Shown in pieces: positions 1 through 8,963 of a stretch of DNA of 64,000 nucleotides. Each line of letters starts with the position of its first letter. Position 1 is the stretch's first letter. The notes under the pieces are model-generated. The model saw only the letters and a list, made by a program, of their open reading frames with translations. It was not told the origin of the DNA and ran no database searches. The DNA lies in NCBI GenBank assembly GCA_900757205.1, contig CAAENA010000048.1, positions 9,264 to 73,263 of the forward strand, read 5' to 3'. The translations under genes were made by a program, and so were the position numbers. The DNA is from an uncultured Collinsella sp. (GTDB lineage: Bacteria > Actinomycetota > Coriobacteriia > Coriobacteriales > Coriobacteriaceae).

Positions 1-206
1 CTTGTCTTTCGTCCAAACCTATCAGCAATATAGCCAGTGGGAACTTCAAGGATGAACTTGCTCACTTGATATGCAATCATCATGCTAGAAATCGCCACCA
101 TCGAGAATCCGACGAATTCAAGGTAAACCGTCAGAAAATACAAAATGGTGCTGAAGTTCGACAGAAAAACGAACGTCATATAAAGCAAAACCGTACGGTT
201 TTTCAT
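1..206 (-). CDS. MFS transporter, N-terminal part (runs off window)
   Basis: Only the first 68 or so codons lie in the window; the rest is off the left edge. The reading frame opens with ATG at 206 behind a GGAGGGCGGAGC ribosome site. It encodes two hydrophobic segments joined by PTGYIADRFGRKT, the signature loop between helices 2 and 3 of major facilitator transporters (family pattern G-x-x-x-D-R-x-G-R-K). Substrate cannot be told. The DNA is AT-rich (one 60-base line, 121-180, is about 38% G+C), unlike the bulk of the window. The LysR gene upstream on the same strand is a plausible regulator. Assignment to MFS is firm; role is unknown. Confidence 0.8.
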   Translation of the reverse strand, partial: MKNRTVLLYMTFVFLSNFSTILYFLTVYLEFVGFSMVAISSMMIAYQVSKFILEVPTGYIADRFGRKT

Positions 207-325
207 GCTCCGCCCTCCAAGAGTCAGCAATCTAAATCGGAATCTTGGAAAAGCATGAGGGCAAAGCTGTCAGCTATGTGTTGCAAGGCGTCAATAATCA
301 CTTGACGCCTCGAAGCCAATTAATC

Positions 326-1216
326 TCACGAAGCAAGATGACGCAATAGGTGCAGAAAAACCGTCTGGTGTCGATCAGTCCAGGAATTTTGCCGATAGCA
401 AAAGTAGATAGGCAAGGTTACATCACGCGAACCTTCAATTGAGCACTCACTCACTTCTGATCCATCCGACGCAAGAGAGGACCCAGACAAACCCAATATC
501 AATCCCCCGGCTTGAAGAAACTCAGTCTGAGCCCTGTTTCCGTATTCGACATCGCGGAAGCGGAAATTAACCAGCTGAGCTTCGGGACATTGATTGATTG
601 CATTGAGACAGGGTGACAAATTAATGGGAACAGCGAGCCTGCCGCCCAGTAACTCGCGAATGGTCATGGCGCCCACAGATTGATGACCCGCTGGGCATGA
701 AAGAACCTTGAGCTCCTTTTCACCCAAATATTTTGAAGAAAGGACGCTGTCCCGTGGTTCCTCGAATGAGATAGCCGCATCCGAAATGCCAAGCACAAGT
801 GATTCAAAGCATGTGGCCGTTGGCTGATGCCACACATCAAGGTGAATCTGAGGGTGCGAGCGTTCAAACGAGTCATACCAGCTTTCGGCAAAAAGGCGCC
901 CCCGCCCATGAAGGCAGGGGGCGTAAAGACGAAAGTGGCCATCGGGCGAAACGCCGTCGCCCCTCGATTGAGCGTACTTTTTGAGATCGTCGACTTGTGC
1001 CAGGATCACGCGCGCACGACGCGCAAATTCTCTGCCCGCCGGAGACAAAACAGCCTCCCCCGCCGATCGGTCGAGCAAAACAATCTGATACTCAGATTCC
1101 AGCTTTTTGATTGCCGACGAAACGGCCTGCGGACTCACATGAACGGCGCGAGCTGCTTTGCGCACGCCGCCATAGTTCGCTACCGCTTGAAGGTATTCGA
1201 GTTGAGAAAGCTGCAT
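326..1216 (-). CDS. LysR-family transcriptional regulator
   Basis: A 296-residue protein of normal LysR length. Residues 1-60 form the winged helix-turn-helix (LEYLQAVANYGGVRKAARAV, then VSPQAVSSAIKKLE), followed by the linker helix and a periplasmic-binding-protein-like effector domain. ATG at 1216 has a GGAGTAATCT ribosome site. It lies upstream of the MFS gene in the same direction, 119 bases away, so it may control that transporter; the ligand is unknown. Base composition is lower in GC than the housekeeping genes that follow, in line with acquisition together with the transporter. Family is certain, target is inference. Confidence 0.9.
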   Translation of the reverse strand: MQLSQLEYLQAVANYGGVRKAARAVHVSPQAVSSAIKKLESEYQIVLLDRSAGEAVLSPAGREFARRARVILAQVDDLKKYAQSRGDGVSPDGHFRLYAPCLHGRGRLFAESWYDSFERSHPQIHLDVWHQPTATCFESLVLGISDAAISFEEPRDSVLSSKYLGEKELKVLSCPAGHQSVGAMTIRELLGGRLAVPINLSPCLNAINQCPEAQLVNFRFRDVEYGNRAQTEFLQAGGLILGLSGSSLASDGSEVSECSIEGSRDVTLPIYFCYRQNSWTDRHQTVFLHLLRHLAS

Positions 1217-1257
1217 AGATTACTCCAAAGGCAGCCAAGTCGACGGGCCAAGCGCCC

Positions 1258-1593
1258 TCAGATGAGGTTCTCGCCCAGGTTTTTGCCGCCGAGGACGTGC
1301 ATGTGGAAGTGCATGACGGTCTGGCCGGCGTTGACGCCCTTGTTGGAGATGACGCGGAAACCGTCCTCCAGACCCTTGGCCTTGGCGACCTCCTGGATGG
1401 CGTGAGCTATGGCGCCCATGGTCTCGGCGGGTACGTTGTCGGCGATGTCGCTGTAGTGCTTCTTAGGGATCACGAGCGTGTGGACCGGCGCCTGCGGGTT
1501 GAGGTCGTCGAAGGCGATGACCTGGTCGTCCTCATAGACAACGGTCGAGGGGATCTCGTGGTTGGCAATTTTACAGAAGATGCAATCGCACAT
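1258..1593 (-). CDS. HIT family (Hint-type) nucleotide hydrolase
   Basis: A 111-residue protein with the histidine-triad motif HFHMH at 95-99 followed by VLGG, and an N-terminal C-x-x-C (CIFCKI) as in zinc-binding bacterial Hint proteins. Members hydrolyse purine nucleoside phosphoramidates and aminoacyl adenylates through the central histidine. It sits 49 bases downstream of xseB on the same strand, so xseA-xseB-hit may be one transcript. ATG 1593 has an AAAGGAACC ribosome site. The physiological substrate is not shown by the sequence. Confidence 0.93.
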   Translation of the reverse strand: MCDCIFCKIANHEIPSTVVYEDDQVIAFDDLNPQAPVHTLVIPKKHYSDIADNVPAETMGAIAHAIQEVAKAKGLEDGFRVISNKGVNAGQTVMHFHMHVLGGKNLGENLI

Positions 1594-1642
1594 AGCTGGT
1601 TCCTTTCTTACAGACCAAGGTAATTATATTTGGTCGAGATGC

Positions 1643-1909
1643 TTAGAACGAAAGGTTATCATCGGTGTTGGCGGCCTCGCCGTCGGCGAGCACGTCGTTG
1701 CCGTCGACGTCCTTAAGGAGCACCGAGACCTTCTGCTCGGCATCGGACAGGCGGGGGCGCAGGCTTTTGAGGAGCTCGACGCCGCGGGTGTAGCTCTCGA
1801 GCGACTCCTCAAGCTCCATATCGCCCGACTCCAGGCTGCGGATGATGAGCTCCAGCTCCTGCGAGGCCTGCTTGTACGTAAGCTGCTCGACCGGGGTCTT
1901 CTCTGCCAT
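1643..1909 (-). CDS. xseB: Exodeoxyribonuclease VII small subunit
   Basis: An 88-residue acidic helical protein with the XseB pattern: LTYKQASQELELIIRSLESG followed by LEESLESYTRGVELL and a polar C-terminal tail. Several copies wrap each large subunit in ExoVII, which degrades single-stranded DNA to short acid-soluble pieces. It follows xseA by 42 bases on the same strand, the usual order. ATG 1909 has an AGGAAAGGAAAC ribosome site. Confident from sequence and neighbour together. Confidence 0.95.
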   Translation of the reverse strand: MAEKTPVEQLTYKQASQELELIIRSLESGDMELEESLESYTRGVELLKSLRPRLSDAEQKVSVLLKDVDGNDVLADGEAANTDDNLSF

Positions 1910-1951
1910 ATCTGTTTCCTTTCCTAAGGGTCTATCACTGCGAAACGCGGT

Positions 1952-3403
1952 CTACTCGACCGTATCGACCGTTGCTGCCACGTTGCCGTCTGCCATGCGC
2001 ACGCGAATGGCGTCGCCAGGCTTAAAGGTCTTGGCACTCGTAGCCACACCATCATCGCTGTACGCGATGGAATAGCCGCGAGCAAGCACTTTGAGCGGCG
2101 ACAGGGCATCGAGCGACGCTGCCGCACGGCTCAGGTCGGACGCTGGCTTGCTGAGCATCGTGCGCCCTTGATGCTCTAGGCGGGAACTCGCAAGCGTGAG
2201 CGCATGGCGCTTACCATCGAGCCCCGAGGTGCTTGTAATCAGACGCTCGGGCAAGCGCTCAAAGTTGGAGCGGAATGTCCCGACCGAGCGTACTATGGCG
2301 CCCGACAGGCGATCGGCAGTCAGCGCAAGCTCCGATTCGCGACGCTCGACCATAAATGTGGGGTCGTTGAGGCACGGGCGACACGCAGCGGCATCGAGCG
2401 CATCACCCAAGCGAGCCGTATAGGTATCCCAGGCACGGCGACCGCGCTGATCGAGCATCTCCAGGTCGACCTGGGCCGACCCAATCATCGATGCCATCGC
2501 GGCACCCAGACGCTGATGGCGCGCCTCGAGCACATCGGCCAACTCCGTCATAGCCGGCGCCACCGATTCTGCCGCCGCCGTGGGCGTGGAGGCGCGTCGG
2601 TCGCTCACCATGTCGCAAATCGAGGTATCGGGCTCATGGCCAATGCCAGTCACCACGGGCACAGGACAAGCCGCCACCGCGCGGGCAAGCTCCTCGTCAT
2701 TAAAGGTCATGAGGTCCTCAAAGGAGCCGCCGCCGCGCACCAGCAAAATACAGTCGGGCGCCGGCGTAATGGAAGCGGCGCGGCGCAAGCCATCAATGAG
2801 CTCGGCCGGCGCACCCTCGCCTTGAACCTTGGCGCCCACGCAGACAAGCTCGACGAGCGGGTTGCGACGGCGCAGCGTACGCTTGACGTCGTCGATTACC
2901 GCACCGGAAAGCGAGGTGACGACCGCCACGCGTGAGCAAAACACCGGGATGCGGCGTTTGCGGGACTCGTCCATCAGTCCCTCGCGGCGTAGCTTTTCGG
3001 CCAACTGCGCCACCTGTTGACGCAGCAGACCCTCCCCCGCCAGCGAAAACGAGCGAGCGACAAAGCTCATGCGGCCCGTGGCCTTATAGAGATTGAAGCT
3101 GCCCTTAAAGCTCACCTGCATGCCGTCACGCAGATCGAAGGTACGCTTGAGATAGGCGCCCTTCCAGATGATGCAGTCGACGGCGGCCGAGTCGTCTTTA
3201 ATCTGGAAGTAGCAGTGGCCGCTTCGGGCGTTGGGACCACGGAAACCCGTGACCTCGCCCAGGACGGTCAGTTGCGGAATAGCATCGAGCGCACCGGCGG
3301 CGATCTCTACCGCCTGGCTCACGCTGAGCTCTTTACGCTCTTGCTCGTCCGAACCGTCGAACTCGGCGGAAACGGCATTGCCGGTTAGATTCCAGCCTGC
3401 CAC
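1952..3403 (-). CDS. xseA: Exodeoxyribonuclease VII large subunit
   Basis: About 483 residues. Residues 25-120 form the OB-fold DNA-binding region (ISQ/LTVLGEVTGFRGP, GHCYFQIKDD), followed by the catalytic domain (VAVVTSLSGAVIDDV, LVRGGGSFEDLMTFND, VVTGIGHEPDTSICDMVSD) and a C-terminal helical region. I start at GTG 3403 because AAAGGGGG lies seven bases upstream; ATG 3421 is in frame but lacks a well-spaced ribosome site. With xseB it makes the single-strand exonuclease used in repair. The first 20 residues do not look like the family core, so the start remains uncertain by a few codons. Confidence 0.94.
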   Translation of the reverse strand: MAGWNLTGNAVSAEFDGSDEQERKELSVSQAVEIAAGALDAIPQLTVLGEVTGFRGPNARSGHCYFQIKDDSAAVDCIIWKGAYLKRTFDLRDGMQVSFKGSFNLYKATGRMSFVARSFSLAGEGLLRQQVAQLAEKLRREGLMDESRKRRIPVFCSRVAVVTSLSGAVIDDVKRTLRRRNPLVELVCVGAKVQGEGAPAELIDGLRRAASITPAPDCILLVRGGGSFEDLMTFNDEELARAVAACPVPVVTGIGHEPDTSICDMVSDRRASTPTAAAESVAPAMTELADVLEARHQRLGAAMASMIGSAQVDLEMLDQRGRRAWDTYTARLGDALDAAACRPCLNDPTFMVERRESELALTADRLSGAIVRSVGTFRSNFERLPERLITSTSGLDGKRHALTLASSRLEHQGRTMLSKPASDLSRAAASLDALSPLKVLARGYSIAYSDDGVATSAKTFKPGDAIRVRMADGNVAATVDTVE

Positions 3404-3472
3404 GCAGCCCCCTTTCGTCATCGTGCACAAGGGCTCCGGCCCCGCGCAAATTCAAGTCCAACACATAGTACA

Positions 3473-3502
3473 GCGCCGCGGGGACACAAATCCCCGCGGC
3501 GC
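3473..3502 (-). terminator. GC-rich hairpin between xseA and the zinc peptidase
   Basis: A perfect 12-bp stem (GCGCCGCGGGGA / TCCCCGCGGCGC) with a 6-base loop lies between the start of xseA and the stop of the zinc peptidase. It is upstream of xseA and 16 bases past the peptidase stop on the minus strand reading. No T-run follows, so it may be a rho-assisted or mRNA-stabilising 3' hairpin rather than a classical terminator. Confidence 0.5.
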
Positions 3503-3518
3503 CCAACGACCCAATTTG

Positions 3519-4223
3519 TTATCGGTTGGAGTTTCTGTTGTAGCGAGCCATAAGATAGAGCAGCTGAATAATCGAGGTGAGCGCCGCAGCCACATAGGTA
3601 AGCGCGGCGGCCGTCAGCACCTTCTTGGCACCGTTGACCTGTTTGGAGCTCATGCCCGACTGCTCGATATACGCCACGGCGCGGCGGCTGGCGTCAATCT
3701 CGACCGGCAGCGTAACGAGCTGGAACAGCACGCTAAACGAGAAGAAGATCAGCGCGAGGGTCGTGAGTCCCGCGATGTTCATGAACAAGCCCATGAGCAG
3801 CACGATGGTCCAGGTGTTCTGGGTAAAGTTGACGACCGGCACGAGGGCGGTACGTACCTTCATCATGGCATAGCCGCTTTGACGCTGCGCGGCATGGCCT
3901 GCCTCGTGACAAGCGACAGCAACGCTTGCGACCGAACCGCCCGAACGGTTGGAATCCGACAGATACAGGTTGTTGTCCTGCGGGTTGTAATGGTCAGTGA
4001 GCTCACCGGCGACGCCCTTGATACCCACGGCACTGCAGCCGTTGGCGTCGAGCATGCGGCGAGCGACCCTGGCGCCCGTGTCGCCGTCCGAGCGAACCTT
4101 GGACCACGTCTTGTACGTCGAATTGATATAGCTCTGCGCGGCAAGGCCAAGCACCGTGCAGACAAGAACAACCAGCAGGTACAGCGGGTCGATACCAAAG
4201 CCGTATCCATAGTAATAAGGCAT
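3519..4223 (-). CDS. Membrane zinc metallopeptidase (YugP / Zn_peptidase_2 family)
   Basis: A 234-residue integral membrane protein. An N-terminal segment rich in Tyr and Gly is followed by a first membrane helix at about 13-30, the metalloprotease motif HEAGH at 106-110, and two more hydrophobic stretches near 128-170 and 210-228. The family is a membrane-bound neutral zinc metallopeptidase of unknown substrate. ATG 4223 is chosen because CGGAGGAATTCGC sits just before it; the longer frame to 4292 adds a Cys-rich stretch without a ribosome site. Family firm, role unknown. Confidence 0.88.
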   Translation of the reverse strand: MPYYYGYGFGIDPLYLLVVLVCTVLGLAAQSYINSTYKTWSKVRSDGDTGARVARRMLDANGCSAVGIKGVAGELTDHYNPQDNNLYLSDSNRSGGSVASVAVACHEAGHAAQRQSGYAMMKVRTALVPVVNFTQNTWTIVLLMGLFMNIAGLTTLALIFFSFSVLFQLVTLPVEIDASRRAVAYIEQSGMSSKQVNGAKKVLTAAALTYVAAALTSIIQLLYLMARYNRNSNR

Positions 4224-4315
4224 GCGAATTCCTCCGAATCGAGTTACACGTTGGAGGCATTCTACCCACTCGCCCAGCAGGCAAGTCAGCATCGATGTTT
4301 AGGCATTGTCAGCGA

Positions 4316-4454
4316 AAACGGCCGAGAGCGAGCAAGGTGACGTGAAAGAGAAGCGACGCGTACTTTGGTACGCGAGCGACGATTGAACGTCAGATTGCCG
4401 CTCTCGGCCGTTTGCAGCGTCGAGCTGTTACGCGGTTTGGTAAAACCGCGTAAC
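4316..4454 (-). repeat. Composite hairpin repeat, copy A
   Basis: Read on the minus strand from the RNase D stop: a perfect 12-bp hairpin (GTTACGCGGTTT / AAACCGCGTAAC, 4427-4454), a linker AGCTCGACGCTGCA (4413-4426), then a long imperfect palindrome (4316-4413) closed by a perfect 15-bp stem AAACGGCCGAGAGCG / CGCTCTCGGCCGTTT. Inside lie a TGACGT / ACGTCA stem and a centre CGCGTAC-CAAA-GTACGCG. Copies B and C share the inner core but not the outer arms. It begins seven bases after the RNase D stop. See findings. Confidence 0.9.
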
Positions 4455-4461
4455 TTTATAG

Positions 4462-5595
4462 CTACAGCAATTCAATTTTGCCATCTTTGACCGTCAACCC
4501 CATATTACCCGAGAGCAGATCGTCCAGACGCGAGCCCACAAGCTCAAAACGCCAGCCTTCGCGCAGGGGGCTCTGCTCGGGGTGCTCAATATAGTCGGCC
4601 AGGTCATCGCGCGAGGCAATGACCGAGGTCGCCACGCCCGAGCGCTCGGCAACCAAGCGGATGAGCGCGTACATGAGATCCGTCACGCTCTCCAGCTCCG
4701 GAGAGATTTGGCGATGCCCGCGCACCATGAGCGGCAGGCGATCGTGCGGGCAGCTCGCGCCGCGCTTGATGGCCATGAGCGCGCCGTCCACATCGCGCTC
4801 CCCCAGCTGATCGGTGCCGCGGATGCTGCGGAACTCCTCAACACGCACGGGGTTGCGCTTGACGAGCGCCAGCAGCGTATCGTCGGACATGACCCACTTG
4901 CGCGGGATGTTGCGCCGTTCAGCGCGGTCCTCACGCCAGGCGGCAAGCTCGCGCGCGATACCCAGCTGATGGCGGCTGCACGAGTTGATGCGCTTGACCT
5001 TGCGGAATGCCTCATGGCGGTCGGCGCGGTAGTGCGACTCGTCTGCCAGCGGGCGCAGCTCATCGAGCACCCAATCCACACGGCCCAGCTCGCGCAGGCG
5101 GCTCATCATCTCGGTATAGGCAACGATCAGATACTTGACGTCGTCGATCGCGTACTCAATCTGCTTATCGGTCAGCGGGCGGCGCGACCAGTCGGTCAGC
5201 GACTCGGTCTTAGGCAACGAAACGCCGCAGAACGTCTGCACGAGCGCACCGTAGGAAATCTGCTGGCGCTCGCCCAAAAAGGCGGCGGCGACCTGCGTGT
5301 CAAAAATCGGACGCGGCAGCGCGCCCACGGTATGAAGCATGACCTCCATATCCTGCGAGCAGGCGTGGAAGACCTTGGTCACGCTCTCATCGGCCATAAG
5401 CTCGGCCAGCGGCGATAGGTCGTCGATTACCAGGGGATCGACCGCTACGCTCTCGGCAGGGGTGGCAATCTGGACCAGGCACAGACGCGGATGGAACGTG
5501 CGCTCGCGCAAAAACTCGGTATCGACGGCAATCGCGTCGAACTCACGGGCGCGCTGGCAAAAGTCGAGTAGAGCCTGATGTGTGGAAATGTACAT
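4462..5595 (-). CDS. rnd: Ribonuclease D
   Basis: A 377-residue DEDD-type 3'-5' exoribonuclease that trims tRNA and other small RNA precursors. The exonuclease domain shows Asp25-x-Glu27 (AVDTEFLRE), the second Asp in HACSQDMEVM and the YAIDDVKYL motif III. One HRDC domain follows at roughly 205-285. I start at ATG 5595 (MYISTHQALLDFC, the usual beginning); an upstream GTG at 5631 would add 12 residues but has no ribosome site. The gene is divergent from the lipid kinase and is followed directly by hairpin repeat copy A. Confidence 0.93.
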   Translation of the reverse strand: MYISTHQALLDFCQRAREFDAIAVDTEFLRERTFHPRLCLVQIATPAESVAVDPLVIDDLSPLAELMADESVTKVFHACSQDMEVMLHTVGALPRPIFDTQVAAAFLGERQQISYGALVQTFCGVSLPKTESLTDWSRRPLTDKQIEYAIDDVKYLIVAYTEMMSRLRELGRVDWVLDELRPLADESHYRADRHEAFRKVKRINSCSRHQLGIARELAAWREDRAERRNIPRKWVMSDDTLLALVKRNPVRVEEFRSIRGTDQLGERDVDGALMAIKRGASCPHDRLPLMVRGHRQISPELESVTDLMYALIRLVAERSGVATSVIASRDDLADYIEHPEQSPLREGWRFELVGSRLDDLLSGNMGLTVKDGKIELL

Positions 5596-5693
5596 ATCAA
5601 CCCATCGAATAAGGTTAGGCCCGAAAAACACGGGTAGGATATCGGCATTGCCTTACAACTATACTCGGTTAGTCACAGAACGGGAACGTAAGT

Positions 5694-6611
5694 ATGCGCT
5701 GCCTTATCATCCACAACCCGGCATCGGGCCCCAGCTCAGATGAAATCTACGCGTTCACGCACGCCCTCGCGCAGGGCGGCGACGAGGTCGTGATGCGTTT
5801 TATCGGCGATGGCATGGAACCCGAGGACGCCGTGGCAGACGTGCGCGAGTTTGATCGCGTGGTGATTTCGGGCGGTGACGGCACCGTCTCCAACGTGCTC
5901 GACCAAATGCGCGGATGCGGCGTCCCCACGCTCGTCTTCCCCTCCGGTACGGCCTGCCTGTTCTTCAATAACATCGGTAATGCCCCTGAGGCGGCGGCAC
6001 TTGCCAAGGCCTGCCGCGCCGGTCGCACGGTCAAAGTGGACATGGGCGAGCTCTTTTGGCTCGACGAGAACGGCAACGAGAAGCGCCACGGCTTTATCAT
6101 CATCGCCGGCTCGGGCTTCGACGCCGAGATCATGATGAAGGCCGCCCCCACCAAAAACGACATCGGCGAGATCGCCTACTTCCTCTCCGCGCTCGCCACG
6201 CCCAACCCCACGGTGGCGCACTTTACCATCGAGCATGACGGCATTGTCGAGGAGCTCGATGGCATCTGCTGCATGGCCGGCAACACCTCGGTCATCCAAA
6301 ACGACATCAACCTGTTCCCCGATTGCCGCATGAACGACGGCATGGTCGACATCGCGGTCATCGAACCCGTGCGCACCGTTCAGCTGCTGCCTACTGTGAT
6401 CACCGCTGCGCTCGACCCCGCCGGCAAGGTGCTCGGCCGTCCGCAGTTCAAGATCATCCAGACCAAAGAAGCCAAGATCACCTGCACCCCGTCGCTGGGC
6501 ATGCAGTTCGATGGCGAGATTATCTCCAGCAATTCGGGCGTCTTTGGAGCCCGCGCGCTTCCGCAATGCCTCGACCTCATCGTCGACGAATTCTCACCGC
6601 TCGGAAAATAG
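5694..6611 (+). CDS. Diacylglycerol kinase family lipid kinase (YegS/DagK-like)
   Basis: A 305-residue cytosolic or peripheral kinase. The nucleotide-binding signature GGDGT is at 60-64, preceded by the family opening IIHNPASG, and the C-terminal half holds the beta-sandwich lipid-binding part with AGSGFDAEIM and MQFDGE. Relatives phosphorylate diacylglycerol or related lipids. The substrate is not determined here. It is followed after nine bases by a tiny membrane-protein gene, then by a strong terminator, so the two form a unit. Confidence 0.88.
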   Translation: MRCLIIHNPASGPSSDEIYAFTHALAQGGDEVVMRFIGDGMEPEDAVADVREFDRVVISGGDGTVSNVLDQMRGCGVPTLVFPSGTACLFFNNIGNAPEAAALAKACRAGRTVKVDMGELFWLDENGNEKRHGFIIIAGSGFDAEIMMKAAPTKNDIGEIAYFLSALATPNPTVAHFTIEHDGIVEELDGICCMAGNTSVIQNDINLFPDCRMNDGMVDIAVIEPVRTVQLLPTVITAALDPAGKVLGRPQFKIIQTKEAKITCTPSLGMQFDGEIISSNSGVFGARALPQCLDLIVDEFSPLGK

Positions 6612-6620
6612 GAGGACCCC

Positions 6621-6713
6621 ATGAACGACAATCCCCTGATCGGCTTTATTGTCATCGTCTTGGCCATGCTCGTCGGTTACGCCATCAACGTGATTCACCG
6701 CCGAAAGAAGTAA
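6621..6713 (+). CDS. 30-residue single-helix membrane protein
   Basis: ATG 6621 lies seven bases after a strong TAGGAGG ribosome site and opens a 30-codon frame ending TAA 6711-6713. The product has a short polar start (MNDNP), one membrane helix of about 20 residues (LIGFIVIVLAMLVGYAINVI) and a basic tail HRRKK, so the tail is predicted to face the cytoplasm. It sits nine bases after the lipid kinase stop and before a terminator. No family is recognised; coupling to the kinase suggests a partner or regulator, which is inference. Confidence 0.7.
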   Translation: MNDNPLIGFIVIVLAMLVGYAINVIHRRKK

Positions 6714-6751
6714 ATCCACATTGGTATGATATTCATCCAGTTATCGACTCT

Positions 6752-6790
6752 CCCGCTGTTTATGCATTTGCCAAACAGCGGGGGATTTTC
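6752..6790 (+). terminator. Terminator after the lipid kinase unit
   Basis: A perfect 10-bp stem CCCGCTGTTT / AAACAGCGGG (6752-6761 with 6773-6782) followed by GGATTTTCATTTC. It closes the kinase plus small-protein transcript. The rest of the 306-base gap up to the C69 gene is AT-rich and carries no other gene that I can support. Confidence 0.8.
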
Positions 6791-6976
6791 ATTTCGGGCA
6801 TTCCCAGCTACTTTATTCGGCTACAGTAATTACAGAGCGTCTTTATTAAAGTAAAGCTGCAAACTGAGTACAATTAACCGCTCATCGCATATTTCATCAC
6901 GCTTATCGAGTAAGTTTCTTTCATAGATGAATATTGTTTCCAGTTCGTTACGCTAATGAGGTGTCTTTATTGGCTG

Positions 6977-7001
6977 AAGCCCTCTGGCGACAGAGGGCTT
7001 T
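6977..7001 (+). promoter_or_regulatory. Hairpin in the 5' leader of the C69 dipeptidase
   Basis: A perfect 10-bp stem AAGCCCTCTG / CAGAGGGCTT with a GCGA tetraloop, followed by TCG, ends about 20 bases before the start codon of the C69 gene. It could be an attenuator or a 5' stabilising hairpin. The T-run is too short for a confident terminator. Confidence 0.5.
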
Positions 7002-7019
7002 CGCACGCTGGGAGGGAAA

Positions 7020-8951
7020 ATGAGGAAAACTCGCCCCGTCAACGCGCTCAAGAAGCTAGGCATAGGCCTCGCCTTTGGAGCTGCGACCATCATGTCCATG
7101 CCGACATCTGCGCTCGCCTGCACGCAGATGTACATGGGCAAAAACCTTACGGCCGACGGCAACACGTACTACGGCCGCGCCGAGGACTTTGGCAAGCGCT
7201 ATCTTAAGCACTACGGCATCGAACCTGCCCACGAACCTGGCTTTAAGTACAGCTCGATTGAATCTGCTTTTGAATACACTTCGAACAAGCCTACCTATCG
7301 CTACAGCTATGTACGCGACCACCCCTCCAACTGGATGGGTCGCACCGACGCCTACTCCGAGGCCGGCATCAACGAGAAGGGCGTCTCCTGCTCCGCCACG
7401 CTAAGCACCTCCTATAACGAGGAGGCCGCTGCAGCAGACCCCATCGATGAGGAAGTGGGTCTGGGCGAGTACAGTTACGGCAGCATCATCCTGGGCGAGA
7501 GCGCCACGGCCCGCGAGGGCGTCGAGCTTCTCGGCAGCCTGATCGATGATCAAGGCGTCTGCACCAACGACCAGATCATCATCGCCGACAACAACGAGAC
7601 CTGGCTGTTCGCCACACTTTCCGCCCATCAGTGGATCGCCATGAAGCTCGCTGACGACGTCGCGTCGCTCAACCCTAATATCGGGAGCCTCAACTACGAT
7701 GTCGACCTCAATGACACCGAGAATTGCCTCCACTCTGAAAAGATCCAATCCATGCCCGAAGAAAAGGGTTTCGCCAAATACTCCGCTGACGGCAAATTCG
7801 ATGTCGCCCAAACGTATGGCGAAAGCCTCGCCGATTCCGGCGTAAACCAGTGGTCCCGCTATGTGCAAGGCCGCGATTATTTTGGTAGCCAGCTGACCGA
7901 AGGCACAGATTACGACATTATCACAGTAAAGAAGAAAGGAAAACCTGACCAAAAGGGAGCCATGGTCAGCGAAATCCAGCCCCTGTTCTTCAAGCCTGGC
8001 AAGTCTGGTTGGAGCACTTTCGAGTTGATTCGCGCCTTCGGCAACCGCGGCGAGAACGTCCCTGGCCTCAACGCGAACACTGATGGTGTTTATTGCATCG
8101 GCAGCGAGCGCAACACCGAGATCAACCTCTTCCAGATTCGTCGCGGGTATGACCCCGAAGTCGCTACCATCCAGTGGGAAATGCTCTCCCGCGCTGCGTA
8201 CTCCGTCGCCATCCCGTTGTACTCCGCTCTGATAACTGAGGTCAGCCCGTACTTCAGCGATCAGACCGTCTCCTTCGATCACTGCGAACAGACTGACGTC
8301 GTGTACAACGAGGAGCCCGAGAACTCAATCAACTACGTCCTCATGGACATCAGCTCGCTCTGCTTTGAGAACCCTGACACCCTTGGTATCAGCGTCCGTG
8401 CCTACCTCGATGCGCTCCAGAACGAGCTCATCGAGCAGAACAAGGAAGTTGACGCCGCCATGCTGGCCGAGACGACCACCGAGGGCCGCACTGCCCTGGC
8501 CAACAAGGCCGGCAAGGCTGCTACCGAGAACACCTACGTCAAGTGCAAGGCCCTGCTCCAGGAGATGCGCGCCTATCAGAAGGCCGAAAACTTCGACCAG
8601 CCCTTCACCCCGAGCGACCTGAACACCGAGACCAACGGCCTCAAGGTGTCCATCACCTATGCCAAGGACACTCTTGCCACCGACCCGGTGACCCCGGATC
8701 AGCCCGGAACTCCCGAACAGCCCGGTACCCCCGAGCAGCCCGCTAAGCCCGAACAGCCCACCACCAAGCCCGAGAAGCCCGGCAAGTCGGACACCACGAC
8801 CACGGTAACCACCAACAAGACGAACACCAAGGGCGGCCTGCCCACCACTGGCGATCGTTTTGATGGCCGCATGGTGGCTGCATTCGCCATCGCTGGCGTT
8901 GCCGTCATCTCCGCGGGCGGTTACTTCCTCTACCGTCGCAATAAGGAGTAA
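7020..8951 (+). CDS. Secreted, sortase-anchored C69-family dipeptidase
   Basis: A 643-residue exported protein. A signal peptide ends at Ala33 (TSALA), leaving Cys34 (CTQMYMGKN) as the N-terminal nucleophile expected of C69/PepD Ntn-hydrolases after cleavage. The catalytic domain runs to about 540, with YGRAEDFG near 55 typical of the family. A Pro/Glu repeat linker (PDQPGTPEQPGTPEQP and on) follows, then the cell-wall sorting signal LPTTG at 607-611, a membrane helix and the tail YRRNKE. It should be linked to peptidoglycan and cut small peptides outside the cell. GGGAGGG precedes ATG 7020. Stands alone between terminators. Confidence 0.93.
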   Translation: MRKTRPVNALKKLGIGLAFGAATIMSMPTSALACTQMYMGKNLTADGNTYYGRAEDFGKRYLKHYGIEPAHEPGFKYSSIESAFEYTSNKPTYRYSYVRDHPSNWMGRTDAYSEAGINEKGVSCSATLSTSYNEEAAAADPIDEEVGLGEYSYGSIILGESATAREGVELLGSLIDDQGVCTNDQIIIADNNETWLFATLSAHQWIAMKLADDVASLNPNIGSLNYDVDLNDTENCLHSEKIQSMPEEKGFAKYSADGKFDVAQTYGESLADSGVNQWSRYVQGRDYFGSQLTEGTDYDIITVKKKGKPDQKGAMVSEIQPLFFKPGKSGWSTFELIRAFGNRGENVPGLNANTDGVYCIGSERNTEINLFQIRRGYDPEVATIQWEMLSRAAYSVAIPLYSALITEVSPYFSDQTVSFDHCEQTDVVYNEEPENSINYVLMDISSLCFENPDTLGISVRAYLDALQNELIEQNKEVDAAMLAETTTEGRTALANKAGKAATENTYVKCKALLQEMRAYQKAENFDQPFTPSDLNTETNGLKVSITYAKDTLATDPVTPDQPGTPEQPGTPEQPAKPEQPTTKPEKPGKSDTTTTVTTNKTNTKGGLPTTGDRFDGRMVAAFAIAGVAVISAGGYFLYRRNKE

Positions 8952-8963
8952 CGTCTTAGCTGA

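Noticed and set aside
7401..8282. A 293-codon frame antisense to the C69 dipeptidase
   Set aside because: The plus-strand gene has signal peptide, catalytic Cys and sorting motif; the antisense frame has none and no ribosome site.
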